DNA from: Streptomyces anulatus
Lineage (GTDB): Bacteria; Actinomycetota; Actinomycetes; Streptomycetales; Streptomycetaceae
Direction of reading: 5' to 3'
Assembly (NCBI RefSeq): GCF_014650675.1
Contig: NZ_BMVK01000010.1
Location: forward strand, 62,001-126,000
DNA length: 64,000 nt
Part shown: positions 49,567-57,901 of the stretch, piece after piece
Layout: every line of letters begins with the position of its first letter
Numbering within the stretch: position 1 is the stretch's first letter
The notes under the pieces: generated by a model
Database searches by the model: none
Seen by the model: only the letters and a program-made list of their open reading frames with translations
What the model was told of the DNA's origin: nothing
Translations under genes and position numbers: made by a program

Positions 49567-50862
49567 CTAGCCTCGCTGCTCGGCGTCCAGCCCCCGTACC
49601 CGGGCCAGCAACGCCGCCCGCTGGTCCACCGGAACCGCCCCGGCCAACGCCCGCCACACGGGCAGATCCTCCTCGCCCCACGGGCTGTAGGCCCAGTCGG
49701 CCAGCAACCCCGGATCACCCCGGGCGATCAGCGCCGCCCGCAACTGGTCCGAGATCCGCTGCCGCAGGCGTACGACCGCGGGGGCCCGGGAACCCGGCAG
49801 CAGCGGGCCCGCGTACGCGCCCAGCGCCGCCGCCACCGCGCCCGAACCCAGCCGGCGTGTCACCGTGTCGAAATCGGCGTCCACCGGGACGGCCAGCCGG
49901 TACGGGCGCGAGTCCAGCAGATCGGGACCCAACAGCCTCCGGAGCCGTGAGAGTTCGGCCCGCAGCGTCACCGGGGTCACCGACTCGTCCTCGTACAGCT
50001 CGACCAGCAGCTCGTCCCCGCTCAGGCCCTCCGGCCGGCGGGTCAGGGCCACCAGGATCTCGCTGTGCCGCCGGCTGAGCCGCAGCCGGCGCCCGTGCGT
50101 CACCAGCAGGGCCTCGTCCTTGCCCAGCGCGGTCAGCCGCACCGACTCGACGTCCGACTCGGACGCCGGCGTCAGCAGGGCGAGCTGCGACTCGGCGGCC
50201 CGGGCCACCGCCTGGACGAACGCCAGACTGTGCGGGTGGGCGAGCCGGTCGCCGCCCGTGATGTCCACGGCTCCCAGCACCCGGCCCGTACGGGGATCGT
50301 GCAACGGCGCTGCCGCGCAGGTCCACTGCTGGACCGGTCTCAGGAAGTGCTCGGCGGCGAAGACCTGGACCGGACGGTCCACCGCGATGGCCGTTCCCGG
50401 CGCGTTCGTCCCGGCGACGGACTCGGCCCAGCGGGCGCCCTCCACGAAGTTCATCAGGCCCGCCCGCCGCCGCGCCGCCGTATGCCCCTCGACCCACAGG
50501 AGGCGTCCGTGGGCGTCGCAGACGGCCAGCAGGTGTTCCCCGTCCGTCGCGTACGCACCCATCAGCTCGCGGATCACGGGCATCGCGCGGGCCAGCGGAT
50601 GCGCCGCCCGGTACGGGCCCAGCTCGTCCGGGCCGAGTTCCACCGCGGGGGCGTGGTCCGGGCTGACCCTCGCCCGCGCCGAGCGTCGCCAGGACGCGCC
50701 GACCACCGCACGGACCGGGCGCTCCAGGCGTCCCGCCGAGGTGAACACGTCATGGGCGCGGCGCAGCACGCCGCTCCGTTCGCCGGGATCGGCGTCCGCC
50801 GCCAGGGCCACCCAGGGATCCGTCAACTCACCCTCCCGTCCAGGGCCGTCGTGCCCTCCCAT
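49567..50862 (-). CDS. GAF-domain transcriptional regulator of the aldehyde dehydrogenase
   Basis: A 431-residue protein. The N-terminal SWRRSARARVSPDHAP and ..HPLARAMPVIRELM is the AcoR-type leader. A GAF domain (~100-225) includes WAESVAGTNAPGTAIAVDRP and FLRPVQQWTCAAAPLHDPRT. The C-terminus lacks a sigma-54 AAA+ domain and instead has a winged-helix-like segment (LSRRHSEILVALTRRPEGLS, LRAELSRLRRLLGPDLLDSR), as in Streptomyces regulators next to ExaC-type dehydrogenases. It likely senses an aldehyde or alcohol and binds the direct repeats upstream of the dehydrogenase. ATG 50862 was chosen; a TTG nine codons upstream is possible. Confidence 0.8.
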   Translation of the reverse strand: MGGHDGPGREGELTDPWVALAADADPGERSGVLRRAHDVFTSAGRLERPVRAVVGASWRRSARARVSPDHAPAVELGPDELGPYRAAHPLARAMPVIRELMGAYATDGEHLLAVCDAHGRLLWVEGHTAARRRAGLMNFVEGARWAESVAGTNAPGTAIAVDRPVQVFAAEHFLRPVQQWTCAAAPLHDPRTGRVLGAVDITGGDRLAHPHSLAFVQAVARAAESQLALLTPASESDVESVRLTALGKDEALLVTHGRRLRLSRRHSEILVALTRRPEGLSGDELLVELYEDESVTPVTLRAELSRLRRLLGPDLLDSRPYRLAVPVDADFDTVTRRLGSGAVAAALGAYAGPLLPGSRAPAVVRLRQRISDQLRAALIARGDPGLLADWAYSPWGEEDLPVWRALAGAVPVDQRAALLARVRGLDAEQRG

Positions 50863-50950
50863 CGTCGTCGCCGTCGGCCTCCGCGACAACCTGTGTGCGG
50901 AGAGTCATCACCACGGGGAGTCATCACCACGGGGTGGCGGGGGAGGTTGC

Positions 50951-51535
50951 TCAGGCGGTGTCGACGACGAGCCGGAGGTAGCGTTCCCAGTCCCAGTGGA
51001 CTCCCGGGTCGGTGTGGTCGCTGCCCGGTACCTCGTGGTGGCCGACGATGTGCTCCCGGTCCTTGGGGATGCCGTGGCGGTCGCAGATGTCCGCGGTGAG
51101 CCTGGCGGACCGGAGGTACATGACGTCCGTGAAGAACTCCGGGCGGTCCACCCATCCTTCGTGCTCGATACCGATGCTCCGGGTGTTCCAGCTCCAGTTG
51201 CCCGCGTGCCAGGCGATGTCCTTCTCGCGTACGCACTGGGCGACATGGCCGTCTCCGGAACGCACGACGTAGTGGGCCGACACCTGCTTGGAGGGGTTGC
51301 GGAAGATGCCCGCGGTCGGCGTGAACAACTGTTGGGCGACATGGATGACGACGCGGTCGACCCGGCGCTCGGAGGGGTGGGAAGGGACCGTGTAGTTGGC
51401 GGGGGCGGCCGGAGCCCACAGGGCCGTCGCGTAGTCGGTGGGGCCCTTCGGTGCCGCCACGGCCCGCGCGGAGGCCGGCAGGACGGCCGCCGCCATCGTC
51501 GCGGCGGCGCACTGAATGATCCTTCTGCGGTGCAA
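50951..51535 (-). CDS. Secreted N-acetylmuramoyl-L-alanine amidase (Amidase_2)
   Basis: A 194-residue exported enzyme. The N-terminus HRRRIIQCAAATMAAAVLPA has paired arginines and a hydrophobic core, a likely Tat-type signal peptide cleaved after ARAVA. The catalytic domain shows VDRVVIHVAQQ (Zn His), ARNTRSIGIEHEG-like NTRSIGIEHEGWV, HIVGHHEVPGSDHTDPGVHW, with the second Zn His and catalytic Glu/Asp. It cleaves the amide between muramic acid and L-Ala. The TTG at 51535 is preferred because AGGAG lies five bases upstream; a GTG at 51571 would precede the ribosome binding site. Confidence 0.85.
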   Translation of the reverse strand: MHRRRIIQCAAATMAAAVLPASARAVAAPKGPTDYATALWAPAAPANYTVPSHPSERRVDRVVIHVAQQLFTPTAGIFRNPSKQVSAHYVVRSGDGHVAQCVREKDIAWHAGNWSWNTRSIGIEHEGWVDRPEFFTDVMYLRSARLTADICDRHGIPKDREHIVGHHEVPGSDHTDPGVHWDWERYLRLVVDTA

Positions 51536-51580
51536 CGGCACTCCTGAGGCCGGGGCCAGGGGCCGAGGCACGGACGAGAA

Positions 51581-51614
51581 CGGGAACGGAAGCGGGGCGG
51601 GAACGGAAGCGGGG
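51581..51614 (+). repeat. Perfect 17-bp tandem repeat in a G-rich intergenic tract
   Basis: CGGGAACGGAAGCGGGG occurs twice head to tail (51581-51597 and 51598-51614). The G-rich strand continues to about 51658 with runs of four to five G separated by short A/C/T spacers, which could fold into G-quadruplexes. The tract lies upstream of the amidase gene and downstream of the SWIM protein gene. No gene is seen between 51572 and 51836. Confidence 0.7.
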
Positions 51615-51836
51615 TGGGGGAGGGAACAAGGACGGGGGCGGGGACGGGGGCGGGGGCGTACGGAGCTGAGCCGGAGCGGCCCCCCTCCCGGCTCGTGGAT
51701 CCCCCGCCGATGCAGATGACGAGCCCGCCGGACATCCGGTTCCCCGCAGTAGGTGTCCGTCCCCGCCTCGGTTCCCGCACGTGCGACATCTGCGCCCCCG
51801 CCCCCGGCCCGGCCTCCGCCCCCAGGTCCGGACGGT

Positions 51837-53240
51837 TCAGACAGCCGCGTCCGGCGTCCCGCCGGCGGCCCCCGCCAGTGCTCCCGCCGGGTCGTCGTCC
51901 GCCGGTCCGGCAGGCACCCAACGACCGTGCTCCTTGCGGTAGGGCCACCACCGTCCGTTCCGGTCCAACCGGAGCTGGAGGTCGGCGCCCGCGACGGTCC
52001 AGCGGGCCCGCCCGCTCGCCCGCAGCGTCGGCCGCTCGCCCGCCTCCCACGCCTCGCCGAGCCGGGTGCGGGCCCGCTCCAGGTGCTCCGGGTCCGGCGT
52101 CCACTCCTCGTCCAGCACGGCGAGTGCCGCGACCCCGCCGTACCGCCAGGCGCGTACCGCCGCGTCCAGGTCCGCGGGCGGGCGGCCGGACCCCGTGGCC
52201 AGCCGGGCCCCGATCCGCTGCTCCGGCCGGGTGTCCGCGGCCAGCCGTACCGCGTCCTGCCGCGGAGTCAGCCCGACCGGGAGGGGCTGTCCTTCGTGCC
52301 CCGGGGCCAGCGCGTCCAGCAGCATCCGGTGGGCCCGCACCGCGCTGTCGGCCGCGAGCACCTCCAGTGCCGACGGGTCGATCCCGGGCGCGGGCTCGGT
52401 CTCCGTGTCCAGGGAAGGCCCGAGCCCCGGTTCATCGGGGACCGGCGGGGGAGTGGGGAGCGGCGGCAGGATCCCGGCCGCCGCGAACGCCTCGTCGGCC
52501 GGGACTCCGCGAACCTCCCGCTCCGCGTCGTCGGCGCCCTCCCGTGCCCCGGCGCCGCCCGCCCGGACCGCTCGGGCGGCGCTGCGCACCTGGAGTTCGT
52601 CCAGCAGCCGGCGTTCTTCGCGCCCCCGCATCAACAGCAGGACGAAGGGGTCCTCGTCCAGCAGGCGCGCCACCTGGTAGCAGAGTGCGCCCGAATGCGG
52701 GCAGTGGTCCCAGGCCTCACAGGTGCACTCCGGTTCCAGATCACCGATGCCGGGGAGGAGATCGACCCCGGCGCCCGCCGCGTCCTCCACCAGATGCGGC
52801 GGCATCTCCCGGTCCAACAGCGCCGCGATGTGCCCGGCCCGGTCCACGGCCATGTCCAGGAACCGGTCCCAGGCGCCCGCGCCGAGCTGCTGGAGCAGGA
52901 CGTCGCTGCGGTAGGCCGTGCCGTCGCGGTCCCGCACCACGGCCGTGATCCGCCCAGGTCGTACGGAGACCGCCCCGACCCTGCCCTCCCGGGCCAGCCG
53001 CCGGCCCTGCTTGAGCTGCTGGCCGTCCAGCGCGGTGTCCTCCAGGGCCTTGAGCCACGCCAGTCCCCACCAGGACGTGGCGAAACCCCGGCCCTGCGCG
53101 GGGGGAAGCGCCGCGAACACACGCTCCGCTCCGCGCCCGCCGTCCCGCGACGCCCCGTCGTCGCCCCTGTCGGAGGCGTCCGCGTCGCCCGTCCCGTACT
53201 CCGCCCCGTACGTGTAGTCGTCCTCGTAGTCATCGCTCAT
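51837..53240 (-). CDS. SWIM zinc-finger protein
   Basis: A 467-residue protein. Acidic N-terminus (SDDYEDDYTYGAEYGTGDAD), then the conserved FATSWWGLAWLKALEDTALD and GRRLAREGRVGAVSVRPGRI. The SWIM motif CxCxnCxH is visible as LEPECTCEAWDHCPHSGALC near residue 170. The rest is an acidic, low-complexity linker and a C-terminal domain with RWTVAGADLQLRLDRNGRWW. Its ATG overlaps the helicase stop (ATGA). SWIM/SNF2 pairs are widespread in Streptomyces; the SWIM protein is presumed to contact DNA or the helicase, but the function of the pair is not established. Confidence 0.88.
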   Translation of the reverse strand: MSDDYEDDYTYGAEYGTGDADASDRGDDGASRDGGRGAERVFAALPPAQGRGFATSWWGLAWLKALEDTALDGQQLKQGRRLAREGRVGAVSVRPGRITAVVRDRDGTAYRSDVLLQQLGAGAWDRFLDMAVDRAGHIAALLDREMPPHLVEDAAGAGVDLLPGIGDLEPECTCEAWDHCPHSGALCYQVARLLDEDPFVLLLMRGREERRLLDELQVRSAARAVRAGGAGAREGADDAEREVRGVPADEAFAAAGILPPLPTPPPVPDEPGLGPSLDTETEPAPGIDPSALEVLAADSAVRAHRMLLDALAPGHEGQPLPVGLTPRQDAVRLAADTRPEQRIGARLATGSGRPPADLDAAVRAWRYGGVAALAVLDEEWTPDPEHLERARTRLGEAWEAGERPTLRASGRARWTVAGADLQLRLDRNGRWWPYRKEHGRWVPAGPADDDPAGALAGAAGGTPDAAV

Positions 53241-56200
53241 CGTGCGCCCCCTCGCAGCTCGACCAGGTCGGCCAGTTCCGCATCGGTCAGTTCGGTCAGT
53301 GCCGCCTCGCCCGAGCCGAGCACCGCGTCCGCGAGGCCCTGTTTGCGGGTGAGCATCTCGGCGATCCGGTCCTCGATCGTGCCCTCGGCGATCAGCCGGT
53401 GCACCTGCACCGGCTGCGTCTGGCCGATCCGGTACGCCCGGTCCGTCGCCTGCGCCTCGACCGCCGGATTCCACCAGCGGTCGAAGTGCACGACATGACC
53501 GGCCCGGGTGAGGTTGAGCCCGGTGCCCGCCGCCTTGAGGGACAGCAGGAACACCGGTGCCTCGCCCGCCTGGAAGCGCGCCACCATCTCCTCGCGCCGG
53601 GCCACCGGCGTACCGCCGTGCAGGAACTGCGTGTCCACCCCGCGCGCGGCCAGGTGTGCCTCCAGCAACCGGGCCATCTGCACGTACTGCGTGAAGACCA
53701 GCACCGAACCCCGCTCCGCCAGGATCGTGTCCAGGAGTTCGTCCAGCAGCTCGACCTTCCCCGAGCGGTCCGTGATCCGGGGCTGCTCCTCCTTGAGGTA
53801 CTGCGCCGGGTGGTTGCAGATCTGCTTGAGCGCCGTCAGCAGCTTCATCACGAGGCCCCGCCGCTCGAAGCCGTCGGCGGCGGAGATCTCCGCGAGGGTC
53901 TCGCGGACCACCGCCTCGTACAGGCCGGCCTGTTCCGGCGTCAGCGACACGGCGCGGTCGGTCTCGGTCTTCGGCGGCAGTTCCGGCGCGATGCCCGGGT
54001 CGGACTTCCGCCGGCGCAGCAGGAACGGCCGCACCAGCGCGGCGAGCCGCTCGGCGGCGCCCGGATCGTTGCCGCCCTCGACCGCTGCCGCGTACCGCGT
54101 ACGGAAGGTGCTGAGCCGCCCGAGCAGTCCGGGCGTCGTCCAGTCCAGGATCGCCCACAGTTCGGAGAGGTTGTTCTCCACGGGCGTGCCGGTGAGCGCG
54201 ACGCGGGCACGGGCCCCGAGGGTGCGCAACTGCTTGGCCGTCGCCGAGTGCGGGTTCTTCACGTGCTGCGCCTCGTCGATGACGACCATGCCCCAGGACA
54301 CGGCGGCGAGCCGGGGGGCGTCGAGGCGCATCGTGCCGTACGTCGTCAGCACGAACTCGCCGTCCACCAGGCCTTCCAGGGAACGCGACGCGCCGTGGAA
54401 GCGGCGCACGGGGGTGCCCGGAGCGAACCGTTCGATCTCCCGCTGCCAGTTGCCCATCAACGACGTCGGGCACACCACCAGCGTCGGGCCGGCCGCGTCC
54501 CGGTCGCTCTGCCGGTGCAGATGCAGCGCGATGAGCGTGATCGTCTTGCCGAGGCCCATGTCGTCGGCGAGGCAGGCGCCGAGGCCGAGCGAGGTCATCG
54601 TGTTCAGCCAGTTCAGACCGCGCAGCTGGTAGTCGCGCAAGGTCGCGGTGAGCGCTTCGGGCTGTCCGGTCGACTGCTGGGCGGCGGCCTCCGGATCGGC
54701 CAGCCGGTCCCGCAACTGCCGGAGCCAGCCGGTCGCCGCCACCTCGACGCGGCGGCCGTCCACCTCCGTCGAACCGGTCAGCACCGCGCCGAGAGCGTCG
54801 ATCGGGGTGACCTTGCGGTCCTGGGTCGCCCGGGCCCGGCGGGCCTCCTCGGGGTCGATGAGCACCCACTGGTCGCGCAGCCGCACGATGGGCCTGGTGG
54901 ACTCGGCGAGCCGGTCCAGCTCCTCGCGGGTCAGCTTCTGGTCGCCGAGCGCGAACCGCCAGTCGAAGGACAGCAGGGCATCGGCGGAGAGGAACGAGGG
55001 CGCGTCCGCGGCGATGCGTTCCCGCGCCCCGGCCGTCCGCCCGTCGCCCTCCCGGTCCATGAAGTCCGGGTCCGTGGAGTCCCGGTCGTCCGGGCCGATC
55101 ACGGCGCGCGCGGTGAGCTTCCTGGCGAGCTCCTTGGGCCAGTGCACCTGCACACCGGTGGCGGCCAGGGCACGCGAGGCCGATCCCAGCAGCTCGGCGA
55201 TCTCCTCGTCGGCCGGCTCCACCGAGTCCGGCACCGCGGCGGACAGCAACGGCGCCAGCGGCGGCCACGCGCGGGCGGCCCGCCGCAGGGTGAGGAGGGC
55301 GTCCATCCGGGCCCGCGGCCCGAACGCGGCGGCGGTGCGCGAGTCGCCCGCCCACACCTCGGCCGCGTCGGCGACCAGGGAGGGATCGCTGACACTGTGG
55401 ATCTGCAGTACGGCGCGGAACGACGGCGTGGCCGGCTCCGGACCGGACCCCGGCCCGACGGCATCGTGAGCGGCCCCGGGGCCCGCATCCGTGCCGCTGC
55501 GCGACGAGGTCACACCCGCGACCTCGATACGCAACGAGAGCCGTACGCCCGCGTCGTGACCGGCCGCCACATCGGCCGCCCAGGCCCGTCCCTCGGGCAG
55601 GTGCTGCGGCTGCTGGGCGGCGAACGCGGGACCGGCGGCGGCGAACCCGGCGGCCGGTGTACGGGGCATCGCGTCGGCCACGGCGTCGAGGAACGCACGC
55701 AGCAGGCGCTCCGGTTCGGGCAGCAACGTTTCGCCGACGGCGCCGTCGGCCGCGTTCCGCTCCCGCGTTCCGCCCGGCCCACCCGCGCCGTCCGTGGTGC
55801 CCGGCCCGCCGGGCCCGTCCGGCTGCTCGGCGCCCTCGTCCGGAACGGGGGTCGCGTGCGCGGTCGGCGGCATCGACGCCGCCAGCTCCCGGATCCGTCC
55901 GAGGTCCTCCGCGCTCAACGGCCCGATCCGCCAGGCGTCGTGGTCGGTCCTGCTCAGCCCCGGCAGCAGGAGGCCGCGGGCGACGAGCTGGAGAGCGAGC
56001 AGCGCGGCGGCGCCCCAGAAAGCGGTGGCGGGTGAGGCGTCCGCGACGGCGCGTGCCCGGGTCAGGACCGGCAGAGCGTCCCGTACGGGGAGGCACAGCG
56101 CCGTGACCGTACGGGGCCGCAGGTCGGTTCCGACGACGGTCAGCTCCGACAAGGTGCCGGGAGCGTCGGAAGGGGTGCTACCGTCCGGATTCCAGAACGC

Positions 56201-56299
56201 GATCCTGCCGGTACGGGCTGGATCCGCGGGGACGAAGACCGCGGAGCAGCGGGACAGTTCGGCGATCTCGGAGGGCGTTGCCGCAGGGTGCCTGTGCAC
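53237..56299 (-). CDS. SNF2-family DEAD/DEAH-box helicase
   Basis: A ~1020-residue SWI2/SNF2 ATPase. The N-terminal ~500 residues include the SNF2_assoc-type domain. The ATPase core has NTMTSLGLGACLADDMGLGK (motif I DDMGLGKT), VVIDEAQHVKNP (motif II DEAQ), VALTGTPVENNLSELWAILD (motif III), and the C-terminal lobe VLVFTQYVQMARLLEAHLAA, LLSLKAAGTGLNLTRAGHVV and VHFDRWWNPAVEAQATDRAY RIGQ (motif VI), here quoted in parts. It likely remodels nucleoprotein complexes with the SWIM partner. GTG 56299 starts just before the conserved region; an ATG at 56356 would add 19 residues but lacks a ribosome binding site. Confidence 0.9.
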   Translation of the reverse strand: MHRHPAATPSEIAELSRCSAVFVPADPARTGRIAFWNPDGSTPSDAPGTLSELTVVGTDLRPRTVTALCLPVRDALPVLTRARAVADASPATAFWGAAALLALQLVARGLLLPGLSRTDHDAWRIGPLSAEDLGRIRELAASMPPTAHATPVPDEGAEQPDGPGGPGTTDGAGGPGGTRERNAADGAVGETLLPEPERLLRAFLDAVADAMPRTPAAGFAAAGPAFAAQQPQHLPEGRAWAADVAAGHDAGVRLSLRIEVAGVTSSRSGTDAGPGAAHDAVGPGSGPEPATPSFRAVLQIHSVSDPSLVADAAEVWAGDSRTAAAFGPRARMDALLTLRRAARAWPPLAPLLSAAVPDSVEPADEEIAELLGSASRALAATGVQVHWPKELARKLTARAVIGPDDRDSTDPDFMDREGDGRTAGARERIAADAPSFLSADALLSFDWRFALGDQKLTREELDRLAESTRPIVRLRDQWVLIDPEEARRARATQDRKVTPIDALGAVLTGSTEVDGRRVEVAATGWLRQLRDRLADPEAAAQQSTGQPEALTATLRDYQLRGLNWLNTMTSLGLGACLADDMGLGKTITLIALHLHRQSDRDAAGPTLVVCPTSLMGNWQREIERFAPGTPVRRFHGASRSLEGLVDGEFVLTTYGTMRLDAPRLAAVSWGMVVIDEAQHVKNPHSATAKQLRTLGARARVALTGTPVENNLSELWAILDWTTPGLLGRLSTFRTRYAAAVEGGNDPGAAERLAALVRPFLLRRRKSDPGIAPELPPKTETDRAVSLTPEQAGLYEAVVRETLAEISAADGFERRGLVMKLLTALKQICNHPAQYLKEEQPRITDRSGKVELLDELLDTILAERGSVLVFTQYVQMARLLEAHLAARGVDTQFLHGGTPVARREEMVARFQAGEAPVFLLSLKAAGTGLNLTRAGHVVHFDRWWNPAVEAQATDRAYRIGQTQPVQVHRLIAEGTIEDRIAEMLTRKQGLADAVLGSGEAALTELTDAELADLVELRGGAR

Positions 56300-56383
56300 A
56301 GCGATGTCAGATTCCTCAAATTTGACTAGTGAGCGGAGTCGCCGAGGGTACCCCATTTCGAGCGACGACAGGCCGTGGGTCTA

Positions 56384-56399
56384 TGTGACGTGTGTCACT
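56384..56399. promoter_or_regulatory. Crp-type binding site candidate
   Basis: TGTGACGTGTGTCACT (56384-56399) fits GTG-N6-GNCAC, the pattern of Streptomyces Crp sites, and matches the general TGTGA-N6-TCACA in nine of ten positions. It lies between the divergent helicase and desaturase genes, 158 bp upstream of the desaturase start. Confidence 0.5.
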
Positions 56400-56410
56400 T
56401 CTTCTCTTTG

Positions 56411-56452
56411 CCCGGTCCCGATGGTGCAGCCAGCCCCACCATCGGGACCGGG
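56411..56452. promoter_or_regulatory. Perfect 16-bp stem-loop between divergent genes
   Basis: CCCGGTCCCGATGGTG (56411-56426) and CACCATCGGGACCGGG (56437-56452) are exact reverse complements around a 10-base loop. No T-run follows. The position, upstream of both genes rather than between 3' ends, argues against a terminator. It may be a 5'-UTR structure of the desaturase transcript or a protein-binding palindrome. Confidence 0.65.
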
Positions 56453-56556
56453 GGTCTGCCCCAGGGGAACCAGGGTGGTGGCCTCATGGTCCCCACCGAC
56501 CCCCGGTCCGTACGTTCGATGAGGTCAGCGCATATGTTCCAGAGACCGGAGACGTC

Positions 56557-57648
56557 ATGCCCCAGGCGAAAGCCACTGTTGCGGATCCCGCCGACGAAAG
56601 CAGTCCGGACCTTCCGGCCGACGCCCGCGGGGCGGCGGCCGGAAGCGACTTCGCACCGCTGCTGCGTGTAGTGCGGGACCAGGGCCTGCTGGAGCGTCGC
56701 ACCGACCGGTATGTGCTCGGCATCGCCGTCAACCTGGCGGCCCTGGGCGCGGTGCTCACCGGCTTCGTCCTGCTGGGCGACACCTGGTGGAGCCTGCTCC
56801 TCACCCTGCCGCTGGCGGTCCTGTGGACCCGTACGGCCTTCGTCGCCCATGACGCGGGGCATGCGCAGATATCCGGCGACCGCAGGACGAGCCGGCTGAT
56901 CGGTCTCGTCCACGCCAACCTGCTCCTCGGTATGAACGAGGCGTGGTGGAACGACAAGCACGTACGCCACCACGCCAACCCGAACCACATCGACAAGGAC
57001 CCCGATGTCGGTGTCGGCGCCCTGGTCTGGACCCAGAAGCAGGCGGCGCAGCGTGAGGGATTCGCCCGCTGGCTGACCAGGAACCAGGCCCGGCTGTTCT
57101 TCCCGATGCTGTTGCTCGAAGGCATCGCGCTGAAGATCTACGGATTTCAGTTCCTGCGCCGTCAGCCCCTGCGGGAGCGGGCCGTCTCGGCGCTGCTGCT
57201 GACCGCGCACTTCGCCCTCTACGCGACGCTGCTGCTCAGCACACTGTCCCCGGGCAAGGCGATCGTCTTCGCCCTGGTGCTGCACGCGCTGTTCGGACTC
57301 CACCTGGGTATGGCCTTCGCCCCGAACCACAAGGGGATGGAGATGCCCGACCCCGACGGCGAGCGCTGGGGTCACCTCCAGCGGCAGGTCCTGACCTCGC
57401 GCAACGTACGCGGCGCCGTCGTGACGGACTGGTTCCTCGGCGGGCTGAACTACCAGATCGAGCACCACCTCTTCCCGAGCATGCCCCGCCCCAACCTGCG
57501 CCTCGCCCAGCCCCTGGTCAAGGCGCACTGCTCCGGCATAGGCATGCCCTACGCGGAGACCGGACTGATCGAGTCCTACCGGCAGGCGCTGTCGCACATG
57601 CACGAGGTCGGAGAGCCGCTGCGACAGCGCGGCCCACGGGGAACGTAA
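56557..57648 (+). CDS. Membrane fatty acid desaturase
   Basis: A 363-residue di-iron desaturase with the three histidine boxes: AFVAHDAGHAQ (HxxxH), WNDKHVRHHANPNH (HxxHH) and LNYQIEHHLFPSMP (QxxHH). The Q in the third box is characteristic of front-end and related acyl desaturases. Four membrane segments in two pairs (..VNLAALGAVLTGFVLL.., ..SALLLTAHFALYATLLL..). It introduces a double bond into a membrane phospholipid acyl chain with ferredoxin as electron donor. ATG 56557 with GGAG five bases upstream. Preceded by a stem-loop and a Crp-like site, which suggests regulated expression. Confidence 0.92.
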   Translation: MPQAKATVADPADESSPDLPADARGAAAGSDFAPLLRVVRDQGLLERRTDRYVLGIAVNLAALGAVLTGFVLLGDTWWSLLLTLPLAVLWTRTAFVAHDAGHAQISGDRRTSRLIGLVHANLLLGMNEAWWNDKHVRHHANPNHIDKDPDVGVGALVWTQKQAAQREGFARWLTRNQARLFFPMLLLEGIALKIYGFQFLRRQPLRERAVSALLLTAHFALYATLLLSTLSPGKAIVFALVLHALFGLHLGMAFAPNHKGMEMPDPDGERWGHLQRQVLTSRNVRGAVVTDWFLGGLNYQIEHHLFPSMPRPNLRLAQPLVKAHCSGIGMPYAETGLIESYRQALSHMHEVGEPLRQRGPRGT

Positions 57649-57707
57649 GGACGCGCGGACGCGTTCACACAACAGGAGCGGCGCCGGCCGCGAAGGAGGC
57701 GTGGACC

Positions 57708-57890
57708 ATGTCGAATGGTGCGAAGGTCGCTATCGGGGGAGTGCTCGCGGCAGCCATCCTGTGGCCCCTGATCGGATTCTGGTGGGCGTTGCTGATCGTG
57801 ATCGGCGTTCCCGTGGCGGGCTATCTGCTGCTGGACCCGTCCCAGCGGCGCAGGCTCCGCAGGATCAACCGCAAGGAGATCGGTCGCTGA
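57708..57890 (+). CDS. Small membrane protein
   Basis: A 60-residue protein with one long hydrophobic region (AIGGVLAAAILWPLIGFWWA, LLIVIGVPVAGYLLL), probably two helices in hairpin form, and a basic tail (RRRLRRINRKEIGR). AAGGAGG is eight bases before the ATG, so it is expressed. It follows the desaturase by 59 bp and may share its transcript. Function unknown; small basic-tailed membrane proteins like this are common in Streptomyces. Confidence 0.75.
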   Translation: MSNGAKVAIGGVLAAAILWPLIGFWWALLIVIGVPVAGYLLLDPSQRRRLRRINRKEIGR

Positions 57891-57901
57891 GCACGAGGGC
57901 G

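Noticed and set aside
51837..56096. A 1419-codon frame joining the SWIM protein with the helicase region
   Set aside because: The C-terminal part is the SWIM gene; the upstream part is an off-frame reading of the helicase, which has all SNF2 motifs in its own frame.
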